Source: Rhodoferax fermentans
GTDB lineage: Bacteria > Pseudomonadota > Gammaproteobacteria > Burkholderiales > Burkholderiaceae_C
Direction of reading: 5' to 3'
Length of the DNA stretch: 64,000 nt
Assembly (NCBI RefSeq): GCF_002017865.1
Contig: NZ_MTJN01000002.1
Span: forward strand, 1 to 64,000
Both the position numbers and the translations under genes were made by a program. Below the pieces are notes generated by a model. The model did not search any database. It saw nothing but the letters and a program-made list of their open reading frames with translations, and was not told the origin of the DNA. Position 1 is the first letter of the stretch. Every line of letters starts with the position of its first letter. Positions 54,054 to 64,000 of the stretch are shown here, piece by piece.

Positions 54054-57000
54054 TATTGATTTTCTCCGGTGGTCTGATCGACAAAGAACTTCCAGGCAAT
54101 GCGGTAGTCGTCTTCACGGCTAGCGCGGGCGAAGGGGGCTTTGAAGGTGCGGGTGACTTAGCGGGGGCCGCCGGGCAGGGTGTCATCTAGCACTTCCATG
54201 GTGACCACGGTGCCGTCGGGCACCAGCCACTGGCCGTCTTTGTACAGGTCTTCCCAGCCATGGTTACCGGGGCGCACTTTGTCGTCGGGGGTGGTGATTT
54301 TGGTTTTAGGTGTGGTGCGGCTACCTTTGCGGGGCAGGCCGACACCGACCAGACCTTTGCTGTTGGTGAAGACGATGCGGCCGGTGATGTCGTACCAGGT
54401 ATCGCGCTCGTAGCCCTGCATCACCGGGAATTGCACGCGGTAGATCAGCAGCAGCTCGTCAAGCGTGAGGCCCAGCGCCTGGGCGACCAGCACGTCGATT
54501 TCGACCAGGGCCATGCGGCGGGCGTAATCGCTGCGCAGGGCGCAAAAGCGCGTCCAGTCGCTGGTGAGGCTTTGCCAGAAGTCTTGCGGCAGGCGCGGGT
54601 TTTCGGGCTGGCTCCAGCTTTGGTCGGTGAAGGCGAGGTCGTAGACCTGCTCCCATAGGGGGGCGTAGTGGGTGGTTAGGCAGTTGAGGGCTAGGTAGCG
54701 GCTAGCCAGCGTGGAAGGCAACGCAAAGTGCGGCAGTTGCAACCAAGTGCCGTGTAGATTGCTACGACCCATGGATTTGATGTACCAATCAGCTACCAAT
54801 GCACTGCTAATGCATCCTGCTGACAACAGATTGTCCGTTTCCTTGAATGCCGATGACTGAACACCGTTGATGTGAGCGGTGCCAGGCGGAATCATGGCCC
54901 CAGTTAGAGTTCGCTCTGAAGCAGAACCAATCATGGCGCGAAAGGCGAGCCTGAAATACTCCGTCACAAGCTTCGCTCCTGCCGCCCCGTCCTCCACCCA
55001 ACTTACCCGCGGCGTGCGTCGCTGGTATTCGGCTTCATCTGTCATTGGCCGGTAGTTGGTGCGCGGCAGATAGTCGTCGGGTAGGACTTGCAGGTCGATG
55101 TTGTCGTAATGTCCCTTTTCGGTACAGATTTTGCGCGGCGTTTTGTTATATGGATTGTTCAAGAAAAAGTGTGGTCCAGACAATACCCAGTCTTGCGGTG
55201 TACTGGCAAACCCAGCGTCAGCCGAAGATCGACGAGTTATGGTTCCATCATCTCTTGCTTGGACTTCGTTCCAATGCTGGGTGCTGAAACAACGATCGCC
55301 AATCTCAGCAAGTCTCTCTGGGTAAGCCGCCAGCTTGGCAAGTACGCTACTCAAAGCTCCAGCGTGCAAGGCAGGCAGTCGGGCCCGGCGGGCGTAAGTG
55401 CCGGGGTCGTCGTAGAGCTGAGCGAAGGTTGCCAACGTGGCATCATCGACACGCACGATCCGATCACGGTGTCCCGTGGTGTTCCATTGACCGTTGTCGT
55501 TTTTGATGCCATTCAGTAAACCCAAACCATCATGTCGATAACAGGCATCAACTGTTGCCGGTGCAAACAGGTTGGCTATGTGCTCAAACTTCGTTTGAGT
55601 TTGAAGGCGTCCATACACGTTAACGCTGTACTTGATAGTGTGACCAACCTCGGGGAAAAGCTTCATTAGGTTGGCAAAACCAAAATGCTGTCTTAACCGC
55701 GCATATAGAACCTCGCGCAATCGGCCACCTTCAGGATCATCGTACGGCCCCTCCGGGTGCAGCAGCGCACTGACCCCTACTGGGCTGGCCAATCGCCAAA
55801 CCAGGGGCATAAAGCATTTGTATAGGTTAGCCTTCATACCCTGAAGCAGCGGGTAGTTTTGCACTGCATTCAAGAAGTATTGCGTGCCTTCGGCCTCCTG
55901 CAACTCATCTGTCCACGCCGTTTGCAGATCGGGAAAGTCATTGAAGGCTTTAGCGCGCAGCCTGGTCAGTTCACTGGCGCTGATCTTGCGGATGGCAAAC
56001 ACCGGGTTGCGCTCGCCCAGAATGCCGGATTCATTCCATTCCACCTTGAGCCACGGCGGATTACCCAAAATCAAATCAAACCCACCGCGCTGCAACAAGA
56101 TGTCCGCAAAGCACAAGTCCCAATGCAAAAACCGGCGCGCTTCAGCTACCGCCTCCACCTGCGGTATACGGGCAAAGTGCTGACGCAGTTTGCTGATACG
56201 CAACTGGCCCAGCTTGTCGTGCAGGTTGGGTTGATCAGCAGCCTGGCTTAAAGGCAACTGAACCTCAAAGCCCTCAAACACCGGTTGCACTTCCGGAAAA
56301 ATGACCTGTGGTGCTTCGGGCTCCGTGGGGCGCAGGTCCAGCCCTTGCTGGGGCGCCAGGTCAACAATATTGCCTTCCAGAATGGCACCCACCTCCATCC
56401 ACCAAGCTTCGCGATTGGGCAAGGTGGCGCTTTGGGTGATGGGCCAGAACCACAGGGCGCACCAGTAGTCCATGACCAATTTCAGGCGGCGGTACGGCGT
56501 GGCCAGGTCGCCATCGGCATTGAGCAGGCCCTGGCGGCGGATGGCTTCTTTTTGGGCACGGCTGATGGCGTGGCTTGGAGGCAAGCCCTCACCCCTGCCC
56601 TCTCCCAGAGGGAGAGGGAGCAAGGCATGGGGCCAGACGGTCATGAAATCTTCGGTGCGGGCGCGGTCGCGCGCCAGGGCTGCGGTGTGTTCTGCCCACA
56701 AGTCGTCAATACAAGCGCTGAGCTGTTGCAGGCGGCCCACTTCATAGGACTCCAGGGGCTTGTTGAACTCTTTGCGCCAGGCGGCCAGGCGTTTGAAGTC
56801 CTCCGGATACAGGGCTTTGGCGGCCTTGTCGGTGTAGTTGGCCATGCCGGGGTCGGGCAGCAAGAAGTGCCAGATTTCGTCTGGCTGGCGGGGATTGGCT
56901 TTGCTGCAGTCCCTTGGCGGCTCTTCATGCCAGGCAGGCTTTGCACCCTTTTTGAGGCCACCGGGTCGGTAAGCCTGATGCCTTGCACCGATGAGGCTGT

Positions 57001-59254
57001 TGCCAGCAAAAAGTTGGTAACCAAACCAAGGCACGCGGGCGGGTTTGACGGGCAGCGGGTTGCCGTCTTTGTCCTGGGTGGGCTCGCCATAAATGGCGTT
57101 GAGCCACAGGGACACCTCGGCCAACTCCACAGCCACGGGGTTCAAGTCGACACCGAACACATTGCGGTCGGCCAGGTACATGCGGACTTTTTGAAGCTCT
57201 TGCGGGTAGTCGTCGTGGGAGATCCGTTTTTTGAGTTCGTCCTGCTTTTTCTCCAGGTAGGCCTCGGCCAGCTGGTTGACGGCTTCGTTCAAAAACGCGG
57301 CGCTGCCCATGGCGGGCTCGCACACGGTGATGGTCAGGATGTCGTCGGCGCGTTTGACGCGGTCGCTGCCCAACAGCTCTTTGAGCGCGTACTTGACCAG
57401 ACAGCGAGTGAGCACCTGGGGGGTGTAGTAGCTGGCGCTTTTTTGCCGGTCGCGTCCGGCCAGGCGGTAGATGAAGCTGCCACGCGGGTGCTTGCGCAGC
57501 TGGCGGTGGTTTGCGTCGTTGACGTCGTAAACACGTTCGTCTTCCTTGTAGTCGCTCAGGTGACTGGCAGGGACGAACCAGGCATTTTCAAGCAAATCAG
57601 CACCTGAGCCCCCGTGGGTATTGCCTGAGCTGCTATTGCTTTCTGAGCTTTCATCGCGCTCATCAGCATCAGCATCACCGCCGCTGCCGTCTGCGTCGTC
57701 GGCATCGTCGTCAGCACTGGCACGGCCACCCTTTTTGGGGGCGGGTTTGACTTCATACAGGTCTTCTGCGGCAAAAAAACCCCGGTAACTCAGCAACGCC
57801 TCATACACCGCGCCCAATTGGTTGATGGACAGCAGCTGGTAGCTGACGCGGCCACGGCGCTGGCCACCTTTTTTGCCACGGCTGAGTGACATAAGGCGGA
57901 TGATGGTCTGCCACACATGGTTGGGGAAACGCACCTTGGCCAACAGCGGCATGGTGGATTCGTCAAACAGGCGGCTGTCCAGCGGGGCCAGCGTGAAGGT
58001 GTCTTTGGCACCGGCCAGTTGGCTGGCCAGGTGTTGCTGTTCACCGGTTTGCTTCTCAAAACCGCAGCCGGTGGCTACCAGGCTGAACAAGCGGCGCAAG
58101 GTGGCATCGAAGTAAAAGCCGTCACGCGCGTGGGGTGTGTTGAGCGGCTGCAGCTCTAGCTCGCGCAAGGACTCCAGGCTGTAGCCCTTGAGGTAAACCT
58201 CACTCTTGGCGATGGGCACATAACCCAGTTCAGGCCGAGCTTCGATGTAGAACATGAACAGCAGCCGGTACACCATACGCAGGCATTCCAGACTGAGGTC
58301 GGCGGGGTCAAGCTGGTCTTTGCCACTGAAGAAGCCTTTTTTTGCATCGACCGCTTGCTGACGCAACTGGTTGGCGGCCTCGTTGCCCAGCAACTCGATG
58401 GCTTCGCGCAGGGCGTGTTTGAGGTCTTCGCTGACACCAAAGGCGTGTTTGTGGGCGTTTTCGTCCAGGCTTTCCAGCAGGCTGATGCCCTCACCGGGGG
58501 CCAGACTGTCGTGGTGCAAGAGCGCGGCGGCGGCTTGCAGGGTGGCGGTGTCTCTGCGGTCGAGGATGTCGACCCAGTCAAAACGCAAGGCGCGGTTGTT
58601 GGGCCACTTATACCGATCCAACAGCAGCCAGTGGTCCAGGCCCAGCAGGATGACGTAACGCGGGGGATTTTCAGCGCCAAAGATAGCTTCAGAAACAATA
58701 GCAGCCCACGCTTGCCCCTTGAGGGCTGGCGGGACATTTTCACCGGCATAGTGCAGGTGAGTGAGTTTGTGGTCAAGCAGGTCTTCGTCTTCTGCGCCGG
58801 GCTGGTAGGCCGGGACGATGGCGAGCTGGCTGGGCAGCATGGCTGCTGCAGCGGCGCTCTGCCCTGCACTGCTGCCCTTGGCCAGCAGCTGCCACAGTGG
58901 CAAGGGCTGGCCGGGGACCAGTTCATGTATCACCGACGCTTTACTGGGGGCGGCATAACCCAGGGCTTGCAGCAAGCCGGTCTGGATCTGGGTGAAGATT
59001 TGCCACTTTTCAGCGTCGTCGCGGGCTTTGGCAATCTGGCCACGCAGGGCAAACCACTTTTGACCCCAGGCGCTGAGACGTTTGGCGGGGGCACGCTCTT
59101 GTTCTTCGCCGGGATGCAGGGCTTCATGCGCGTCCCAAGCTTCCAGGCGGCTTTTGATGTCGCCCTTGAAAACTTCGGCCAGGTAGTGGTGGCTGTAAAA
59201 CTCGTTTTCGTTGGCAATGCCAGCGAAGGTTTCAACGGCGTCGAGTACGGCCAT
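54053..59254 (-). CDS. Eco57I-type DNA adenine methyltransferase (DrmMI/PglX-like), C-terminus interrupted by TAA
   Basis: A gene for a large N6-adenine methylase, 1698 codons to a TAA at 54158-54160. It starts two bases after the SNF2 stop at ATG 59254. SAM motif I is [17 protein letters not shown] (about residue 648) and the catalytic motif [17 protein letters not shown] (about 1058). An acidic Asp/Ser-rich low-complexity stretch lies at about 510-553. The TAA is followed in the same frame by 34 sense codons ([19 protein letters not shown] and VDQTTGENQ) and a second TAA that overlaps the HNH start. That tail resembles the usual end of the family, so the first TAA is probably a nonsense mutation or a readthrough site. 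Confidence 0.85.
56598..56618. repeat. Palindromic repeat inside the methylase ORF
   Basis: CCCTCTCCC (56598-56606), loop AGA, GGGAGAGGG (56610-56618): a perfect 9-bp stem, flanked by CCCTCACCCCTG. This is the familiar short palindrome found dispersed in many proteobacteria. It is read in frame as [15 protein letters not shown], about residue 882, so it was inserted without breaking the gene. Confidence 0.8.
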
Positions 59255-59256
59255 GG

Positions 59257-62250
59257 TCAGGCTCCCGTAGAGGTATCGCCGGAGGCGGGGTTGCACAGCG
59301 CCGCCAGCACCTGGATCCAGGGCTGGGGTTCGGTGGTAAGGGTGTCTTTAACCCATTCACGGTAGTCGTCGAACACGCGGCCAATTTGCTGGCTACGCCG
59401 CTCAAAGCGGCTGCGTTTGACAGTTTCGATCTGGCCCGCCAGGCGCAATTCAAGCTGAACGATTTGCCTCTTTTGCAACTGCTCCAGACTTTGGAGCGTG
59501 TTTTGCAGGCGCAATGCGGACTGGGTGGCAAATTCACCTTGCAACTGCAGCATGTGCGCATGCATGGTGGCCACGGCGTCTGGCAACGCTGCTTGCAACA
59601 AACGGGTGGCGCTGGCCAGCGCGTCAGAGGTGCCACGATTGGGCAAACCACCTGCTTGCAGCCCCACGCGGTGAGTAAAGGATGTGAACGGCTCCAGGGT
59701 AAAGGCCCCGTGGTTGCCAACACGGCAAGCCACCTGCCACTCCACCAGCAAGGGCTGGCCTTTGCGGTTGGGCACCAGGCTCATCAGGATGAAGGCCTGC
59801 TCACCAGGGCGCAGCTTGTGGTTTTGCAGCACGGGTGCGCTGTGGCGGGGAAAGTGGTTCAGAACACGGTCACCCAGCCATTCCAGCACTGGGTGCTGGG
59901 GCCAGAGGTAATGCAGTTGTGGCCAGGTGTCGTCTTCAGCCTTGGCCTGGCGTGCGGTCTCGATGGCGGTGGCCATACGCGACGGGTCGGCACACAAGGC
60001 GTAGTGATCATTGGCGGCCTGAGCTTCTCGGGGCAACTGGCGCAAGCGGTCTTGCAGATCTGCAGGCGCAGTGATGGCGATGATCTGCTCGGCGTCATGT
60101 GCCGTCCACTGGCACAGCATCTCAGGCTGGTTGATTTGCTTGAGGGCTGTGTGGGCGTAGTGGTAGTCGTTTTTGAAAAGCGAGGTGGGCTCGGTGATTT
60201 GTGACAGGCTGTTGCCGGTGTGCCCGGATGAGCCGGCCCCGCTGCCTGACGGTTCAGCGCCGTTTGCTGCGGGCGATGGGCCTGCGCCAAACAACTGCAT
60301 CATCCAGTCGGCTTCGTTGTCGTTTTCTGAAGCGGCGGCTGCGTCCAGCGTGGTTTCGACCTGCTCTGGAGTCAGACCGTCGACCATGAAGTTGGCGACT
60401 TTTTCAGCCTCTTTGTCTGGGTCAAAGACGTTCAGGAAGGCAGACGGGTCACCCAGGTTGGAGGTGGCTTGTTCGTCTTTTCTTTCCAGAATCTCAAGAA
60501 TACGCAGGTCGCCACGGATCTTGTCGTTGAGTGACTCGGTGAACAGGTAGACGATTTGTGGTTGGTGCTTCTGGCCGTAACGGTCCACCCGGCCGTTGCG
60601 CTGCTGAAACACCATCAGCGACCAGGGCATGTCGAAATGCACCAGACGGTGACAGAAGTAGTGCAGGTTCAGGCCTTCACTGGCCACGTCTGAACACAGC
60701 AGCACGCGCAGGGGATCTTCCAGGCGGCCAAATCGCTCCACCAAGGACTGCTGCTCTGTGTCAGCCATCTGGCCGTGCAGCAGTTCAATCTGGTTGGCTT
60801 TGAGCTTGAGGTCTTGACCCAGTTGGTTCTGCAGCCAGCGCAAGGTCTCGATCCGCTCAGAGAAGATGACCAGGCGATCATTGGCATCGGTCTTTTGCCA
60901 AGCGAATTCGTTAGACGTCAAATGGCCCAGTAAACGCTGGTACTTGCTGAACGCGCTGGCGGACTCGTCTGAAGTCAGCACCTTGAGGGCGTCGGAAAAA
61001 TCCTGCAATCCCTGAACTTCAGTGGCTTCATCTGCGGTCGGGCTGGACTTGGTCTGCAGCACCTGCATGCGCTTGCAGGTGGACTCCAGCGCTGCTGCCG
61101 GGCTGGAGAACAAGCCTTTTTGCATGCCGACGCGTTGCAGCTCTTGCTGTTTGCCCGCGCGGTGCTCACCGCCTTGGGTGAATCTGATGTCAAGCAGGGC
61201 GCGGTAAGCGGCTTCCTCATGGGCGCTGGCCGATTGACGTAAACAGGTGGTCACGCGCTCCTGAAAATCAGCTGTCACCTGGTCTTTGATGTCTTTCTTG
61301 AACCGGCGTACCACCAGGCCTTTGCTTTTGAAGTCATCCGGCGTGTAGTCGTCTGGGTCGGAAATGGCGGTGGGGTCGAGCAATGCCATGAGGGACGCAA
61401 AACTGCGGGCAGAGCCGTCATGCGGGGTGGCCGACAGCAGCATAAGCGTGTCAGATCGGGTGGCCAACAGTCGGGCCAGGCGGGCGCGGCGGGACACACC
61501 CGACTCCCCGGCCCTGGCAGCTACGTTGTGACACTCGTCAATGACGATGATGTCCCACCAAGCGTTTTCGAGATAGTTGCGGTATTCCAGATTGGACTTC
61601 AGCGTGTCAATGGAGATGATGCTGCGGTCAAAGTGGTTGAACGGGTTATGGTTGGCAGGAATACGGTTGCGCACACGAGCCAGGCCAACGGAGTCGAGCC
61701 GCACCAAGGGAATAGAAAAACGGCTCCACCACTCCTTTTGAAACTGGGTCAGCATGGCTTTTTGGGTGACCACCAGGATGCGTTTGCCACGGCCTCGCTG
61801 GATGAGCTCGGTAGCCAGTACACCCGCTTCAAGCGTCTTACCCAGGCCAACAGCGTCAGCGATCAAGATGCGCGCACGGGGTTGGCGCAATGCCTGCAGC
61901 GCGGGGTCAAGCTGGTAGGGCACCAAGTTCATCACACCTCGGTGGCCCAGATGGATGCGTTCGTCATTCGCCACGCTGCGGCGACGCTGGCTTTCCAGAT
62001 ACAGCAGGGTGGCGTTGTAGGTAGGACTGTTGTCCGGCACCAGTGCCGTGGTGGCGGGGTCGAGGATCTCAATCTTGTCCTCGAGGGTGGTTAGAAATAG
62101 AGCTGATTGACTGCGCACCAATTCCGAGATGCCATCACAGGTGAGTAACCAGCCGCCATCGGTTGCCGGGTCAACGCGTCGGATGAGCCATTCTTCGTCG
62201 CGGATAACAGCACGGGTACCAGGGGCAAGACTCTCAGAACGATCAAACAT
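59257..62250 (-). CDS. SNF2-family helicase (DrmD-like)
   Basis: A 997-aa superfamily 2 translocase. ATG 62250 ([12 protein letters not shown]) is used; the ORF opens earlier at 62349 inside the WYL gene. Motif I is [19 protein letters not shown] (about residue 133), the DEAH-type box [11 protein letters not shown] (about 240), motif [17 protein letters not shown], and the C-terminal lobe [14 protein letters not shown] and [15 protein letters not shown] (about 557). The C-terminal third is helical. It closely fits DrmD of class 1 DISARM. It overlaps the WYL stop and is followed two bases later by the methylase. Confidence 0.85.
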   Translation of the reverse strand: MFDRSESLAPGTRAVIRDEEWLIRRVDPATDGGWLLTCDGISELVRSQSALFLTTLEDKIEILDPATTALVPDNSPTYNATLLYLESQRRRSVANDERIHLGHRGVMNLVPYQLDPALQALRQPRARILIADAVGLGKTLEAGVLATELIQRGRGKRILVVTQKAMLTQFQKEWWSRFSIPLVRLDSVGLARVRNRIPANHNPFNHFDRSIISIDTLKSNLEYRNYLENAWWDIIVIDECHNVAARAGESGVSRRARLARLLATRSDTLMLLSATPHDGSARSFASLMALLDPTAISDPDDYTPDDFKSKGLVVRRFKKDIKDQVTADFQERVTTCLRQSASAHEEAAYRALLDIRFTQGGEHRAGKQQELQRVGMQKGLFSSPAAALESTCKRMQVLQTKSSPTADEATEVQGLQDFSDALKVLTSDESASAFSKYQRLLGHLTSNEFAWQKTDANDRLVIFSERIETLRWLQNQLGQDLKLKANQIELLHGQMADTEQQSLVERFGRLEDPLRVLLCSDVASEGLNLHYFCHRLVHFDMPWSLMVFQQRNGRVDRYGQKHQPQIVYLFTESLNDKIRGDLRILEILERKDEQATSNLGDPSAFLNVFDPDKEAEKVANFMVDGLTPEQVETTLDAAAASENDNEADWMMQLFGAGPSPAANGAEPSGSGAGSSGHTGNSLSQITEPTSLFKNDYHYAHTALKQINQPEMLCQWTAHDAEQIIAITAPADLQDRLRQLPREAQAANDHYALCADPSRMATAIETARQAKAEDDTWPQLHYLWPQHPVLEWLGDRVLNHFPRHSAPVLQNHKLRPGEQAFILMSLVPNRKGQPLLVEWQVACRVGNHGAFTLEPFTSFTHRVGLQAGGLPNRGTSDALASATRLLQAALPDAVATMHAHMLQLQGEFATQSALRLQNTLQSLEQLQKRQIVQLELRLAGQIETVKRSRFERRSQQIGRVFDDYREWVKDTLTTEPQPWIQVLAALCNPASGDTSTGA

Positions 62251-63205
62251 ACTTGGCCGCGGCCTCCAGAAAACATTTTTGAACCTTTGACCGCAGTGTC
62301 GCAGGCGAAAGCACTTGCACATCCGCGCCATAACGCATGATGTCGCCAATCAGCTCCCGGTCATCCGCATATGGAAACGACAGCACATAGCTGCCATCGG
62401 CATCGAAGGCAGTCTCTTGCATCGGGTGCCAGGTCTCGCCAGCCACCCAGCGCGCCCGCTCAGGCGTGAACTTCAATTTGGCCCAAGCCTGCGCCGCACC
62501 GTTGAAGATGCCGTAGCTGTTACCCAGGGCCTGGTCAATGGCTTTGGTGGACACTTCTTTGGCTTTGGTTTCCAGCACCTCCAACTGGGTGATGGCATCA
62601 ATGCTGAAGTTGCGCACATCGTCCCGCAGGTGGCACCAGGCATCCAGGTACCAGTTATCCCGGTAATGCACCAGACGCTGTGGTGAGACTTCCCGCTCGG
62701 TGGTGATGCCGTTTTGTCGGTTGAAATGCCAGATATTCAGGCGCTTACCAGCCATGGTGGCGGCTGCCACCAGCTCAAACGACTTTGCAACCACCTGGCG
62801 TTTGCCCGCATGAACAATGCGAATGCGTTTTGCAACGTCCTGGCTGGCCAAACCGTGCTTGTCCATCAATTGGGCCAGGCGCTTCTGAAGGGGTTGCAAC
62901 TTGGCGCCCAACAGACCAGGTTCCAGTTGCTCCAACAAATGCTGGATGGTGACCAGGGACAGGATTTCTTCCTGGCTGAACCACAGACCAGGCAATTCGC
63001 TCGCCGTTTGGTCCCGCTCCAACTGGTAGCCACCGAGTTCACGGTTGTAGACGATGGGCACATGGAGTTGGTCACGCAACTTGGCGATGTCGCGCTTGAG
63101 GGTGGCGCGGGAGATTTCCAGCGCTGTCATGAGTTCGTCGGCAGAGATGGCGGCGCGACTGCTCAGCAAGCCCTTGAAACGATAAAGACGCACCACCTCA
63201 CTCAT
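62243..63205 (-). CDS. WYL-domain transcriptional regulator (BrxR/CapW-like)
   Basis: A 320-aa regulator, first gene of the array. The N-terminal winged helix is VVRLYRFKGLLSSR and SADELMTALEISRATLKRDI (residues about 5-43). A WYL ligand-binding domain follows (about 135-225, with VHYRDNWYLDAWCHLRDDVR), then the WCX domain (about 235-320). Start codon: GGGGAG lies at 63211-63216, which favours ATG 63205 over ATG 63208 or GTG 63211. Such regulators commonly repress defence operons and are released by a nucleic-acid or second-messenger signal. Its end overlaps the SNF2 start by eight bases. Confidence 0.85.
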   Translation of the reverse strand: MSEVVRLYRFKGLLSSRAAISADELMTALEISRATLKRDIAKLRDQLHVPIVYNRELGGYQLERDQTASELPGLWFSQEEILSLVTIQHLLEQLEPGLLGAKLQPLQKRLAQLMDKHGLASQDVAKRIRIVHAGKRQVVAKSFELVAAATMAGKRLNIWHFNRQNGITTEREVSPQRLVHYRDNWYLDAWCHLRDDVRNFSIDAITQLEVLETKAKEVSTKAIDQALGNSYGIFNGAAQAWAKLKFTPERARWVAGETWHPMQETAFDADGSYVLSFPYADDRELIGDIMRYGADVQVLSPATLRSKVQKCFLEAAAKYV

Positions 63206-63282
63206 CATCACTCCCCATGGTTACCCGTTTGTTCTTTAACTTTTGATAGACAGGCATTACAAATGATATTCGATTCAATGGG

Positions 63283-63356
63283 CTCCACAGGGCGGGTTTC
63301 ATCAATGAAACTCTCAATTTTTACCCTGTGGAGCAGCTCCCTGCGTTCACCCTGTG
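63283..63356. promoter_or_regulatory. Inverted repeat CTCCACAGGG upstream of the WYL gene
   Basis: CTCCACAGGG (63283-63292) and CCCTGTGGAG (63324-63333) are perfect complements with 31 bases between. A third related half-site CACCCTGTGTGA follows at about 63349-63360. A smaller stem TTTCAT-CA-ATGAAA (63297-63310) lies in the centre. All are about 70-150 bases upstream of the WYL start, where autoregulatory WYL repressors bind. A -35/-10 pair was not assigned. Confidence 0.6.
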
Positions 63357-63378
63357 TGACAGCGTGATAGGTGTCCGG

Positions 63379-64000
63379 TCAGACCGGGTTGTTGGGTGAA
63401 ATGCCAGGCGATGCGACATGCGGCTGGCTACGACCCCTGCCCTCTTGGCCCTTCTTGCGCAAGAAGGCCGGGATAGCCAGATCGGTCTCATCCACGCTGT
63501 AACGGACTTCCGACTTGGCCGACAAGCGACTGGACATGCGCATGGCCGAGAAACACGCTTCCTTGCCCATCATTTCTGGATCGCGCTGGGCTAGTTCACG
63601 CAGGCGCTGCAGCTTTTCTTGTAGCCATGGGTGTTGGCTGAAGCGCGTCTCCAGGTCCGTCAACAGCTTGCGGGCCATCAGGATCTCGCCTTGCTGCACC
63701 AGGGTGTGCAATTCCTGGCTGGATTGGGCGAACTCGACTTCCTGCATGCGGTCCAAAACGCTCTGGTCGGGCGCCAAGGCGGCAAAGGCTGTAGCGTCCA
63801 CTGCGGACAAACTGAGCATGGCCGCGTGGGTGCTGACTGCCTCACCTTCGGGGGTATGGGCTTGCAGTGAGGCTGCCAGCAGGTCACGGGTGTCACCGAC
63901 GGCACTTGGGCTGACATGCAGACGCAGCATCATCCAGCTTTCAGAGTCCCACGCCAGGTCGCTAATTCGGTAACTGCCATCCGGGTTCTTCTGCACCAGG
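63379..64000 (-). CDS. C-terminal part of a vWA-domain-type protein, runs off the window
   Basis: About 205 residues to the stop at 63379; the 5' part lies beyond the right edge. The piece has a beta-rich start (DSESWMMLRLHVSPSAVGDT) and a helical tail with WLQEKLQRLRELAQRDPEMM and EACFSAMRMSSRLSAKSE. It resembles the end of vWA proteins with a TerF/VIT-like layout; the MIDAS part would lie outside. No motif proves it. It reads toward the WYL gene on the same strand, so it may be a further upstream member of the array. Confidence 0.35.
   Translation of the reverse strand, partial: LVQKNPDGSYRISDLAWDSESWMMLRLHVSPSAVGDTRDLLAASLQAHTPEGEAVSTHAAMLSLSAVDATAFAALAPDQSVLDRMQEVEFAQSSQELHTLVQQGEILMARKLLTDLETRFSQHPWLQEKLQRLRELAQRDPEMMGKEACFSAMRMSSRLSAKSEVRYSVDETDLAIPAFLRKKGQEGRGRSQPHVASPGISPNNPV

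Noticed and set aside
54158..59254. BREX PglX or a type I restriction methylase
   Set aside because: No PglZ, BrxC, HsdS or HsdR is present near it; the SNF2 neighbour favours a DISARM-like methylase.
36818..63205. Canonical DISARM class 1
   Set aside because: DrmC (PLD family) is absent, DrmA and DrmB are fused or replaced, and HNH-DGQHR and UvrD genes are added, so the canonical label does not fit.

Overview
ORGANISM. The window looks like a chromosome segment of a betaproteobacterium in Burkholderiales, most likely Comamonadaceae (Rhodoferax/Polaromonas-like). Pointers are the tmRNA tag ANDERFALAA, the gph-ubiG pair, a HiPIP, and short palindromic repeats with a GCCCTTAT core between housekeeping genes. 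This is inference from gene content; no database was searched.

LAYOUT. (1) About 1-12.4 kb is an island abutting the 3' end of ssrA. It holds a frameshifted Zn/Cd/Pb P-type ATPase, a decayed phosphoheptose isomerase, a tiny Cys-rich ORF, a lipid A phosphoethanolamine transferase, a damaged CusF-like locus, a four-gene tellurite/stress (ter/tel) cluster, a tyrosine recombinase divergent from a KfrA-like protein, and a truncated P4-type integrase. (2) 12.4-29.7 kb is core genome: ssrA, gph, ubiG, HiPIP, an adenosine-kinase-type PfkB, fpr, alaS, then a GABA/putrescine locus (MocR/GabR-type regulator, gabT, a polyamine ABC transporter, a deleted agmatinase relic, gabD), a heparin-lyase-like secreted protein and tRNA-Gly(CCC). 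(3) 29.7-35.8 kb is a small integrative element: integrase, IS5 debris, an AT-rich orphan gene, a YfjJ/Gp2-type Rep-like protein and an AlpA-type excisionase. (4) 36.5-63.3 kb is one co-directional (-) anti-phage/anti-plasmid array. In transcription order it runs: WYL regulator, SNF2 helicase (DrmD-like), Eco57I-type adenine methylase (DrmMI/PglX-like), HNH-DGQHR protein, giant DEAD/DUF1998 helicase (DruE or fused DrmA/DrmB-like), RelE-UvrD fusion, and a Wadjet/MksBEFG cassette (JetC-JetB-JetA-JetD). A partial vWA-like gene runs off the right edge.

HOW IT WORKS TOGETHER. GABA transaminase and succinate-semialdehyde dehydrogenase take putrescine-derived GABA to succinate, fed by the transporter. 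In the defence array the methylase probably marks self DNA, the SNF2 and DUF1998 helicases resemble DISARM/Druantia engines, the HNH and RelE-UvrD proteins are candidate accessory effectors, and JetABCD would cleave small circular DNA.

MOST INTERESTING POINTS. Two gene relics bracket the DUF1998 helicase-UvrD-Wadjet block: an N-terminal relic of a second DUF1998 helicase (52.1-52.4 kb) and a motif relic of a second UvrD helicase (36.6-36.8 kb). This suggests the block replaced, or was inserted into, an older copy of the same two genes. The methylase has an in-frame TAA 34 codons before a natural end that overlaps the next start codon (TAATG). The WYL gene is preceded by a 10-bp inverted repeat that may be its operator.
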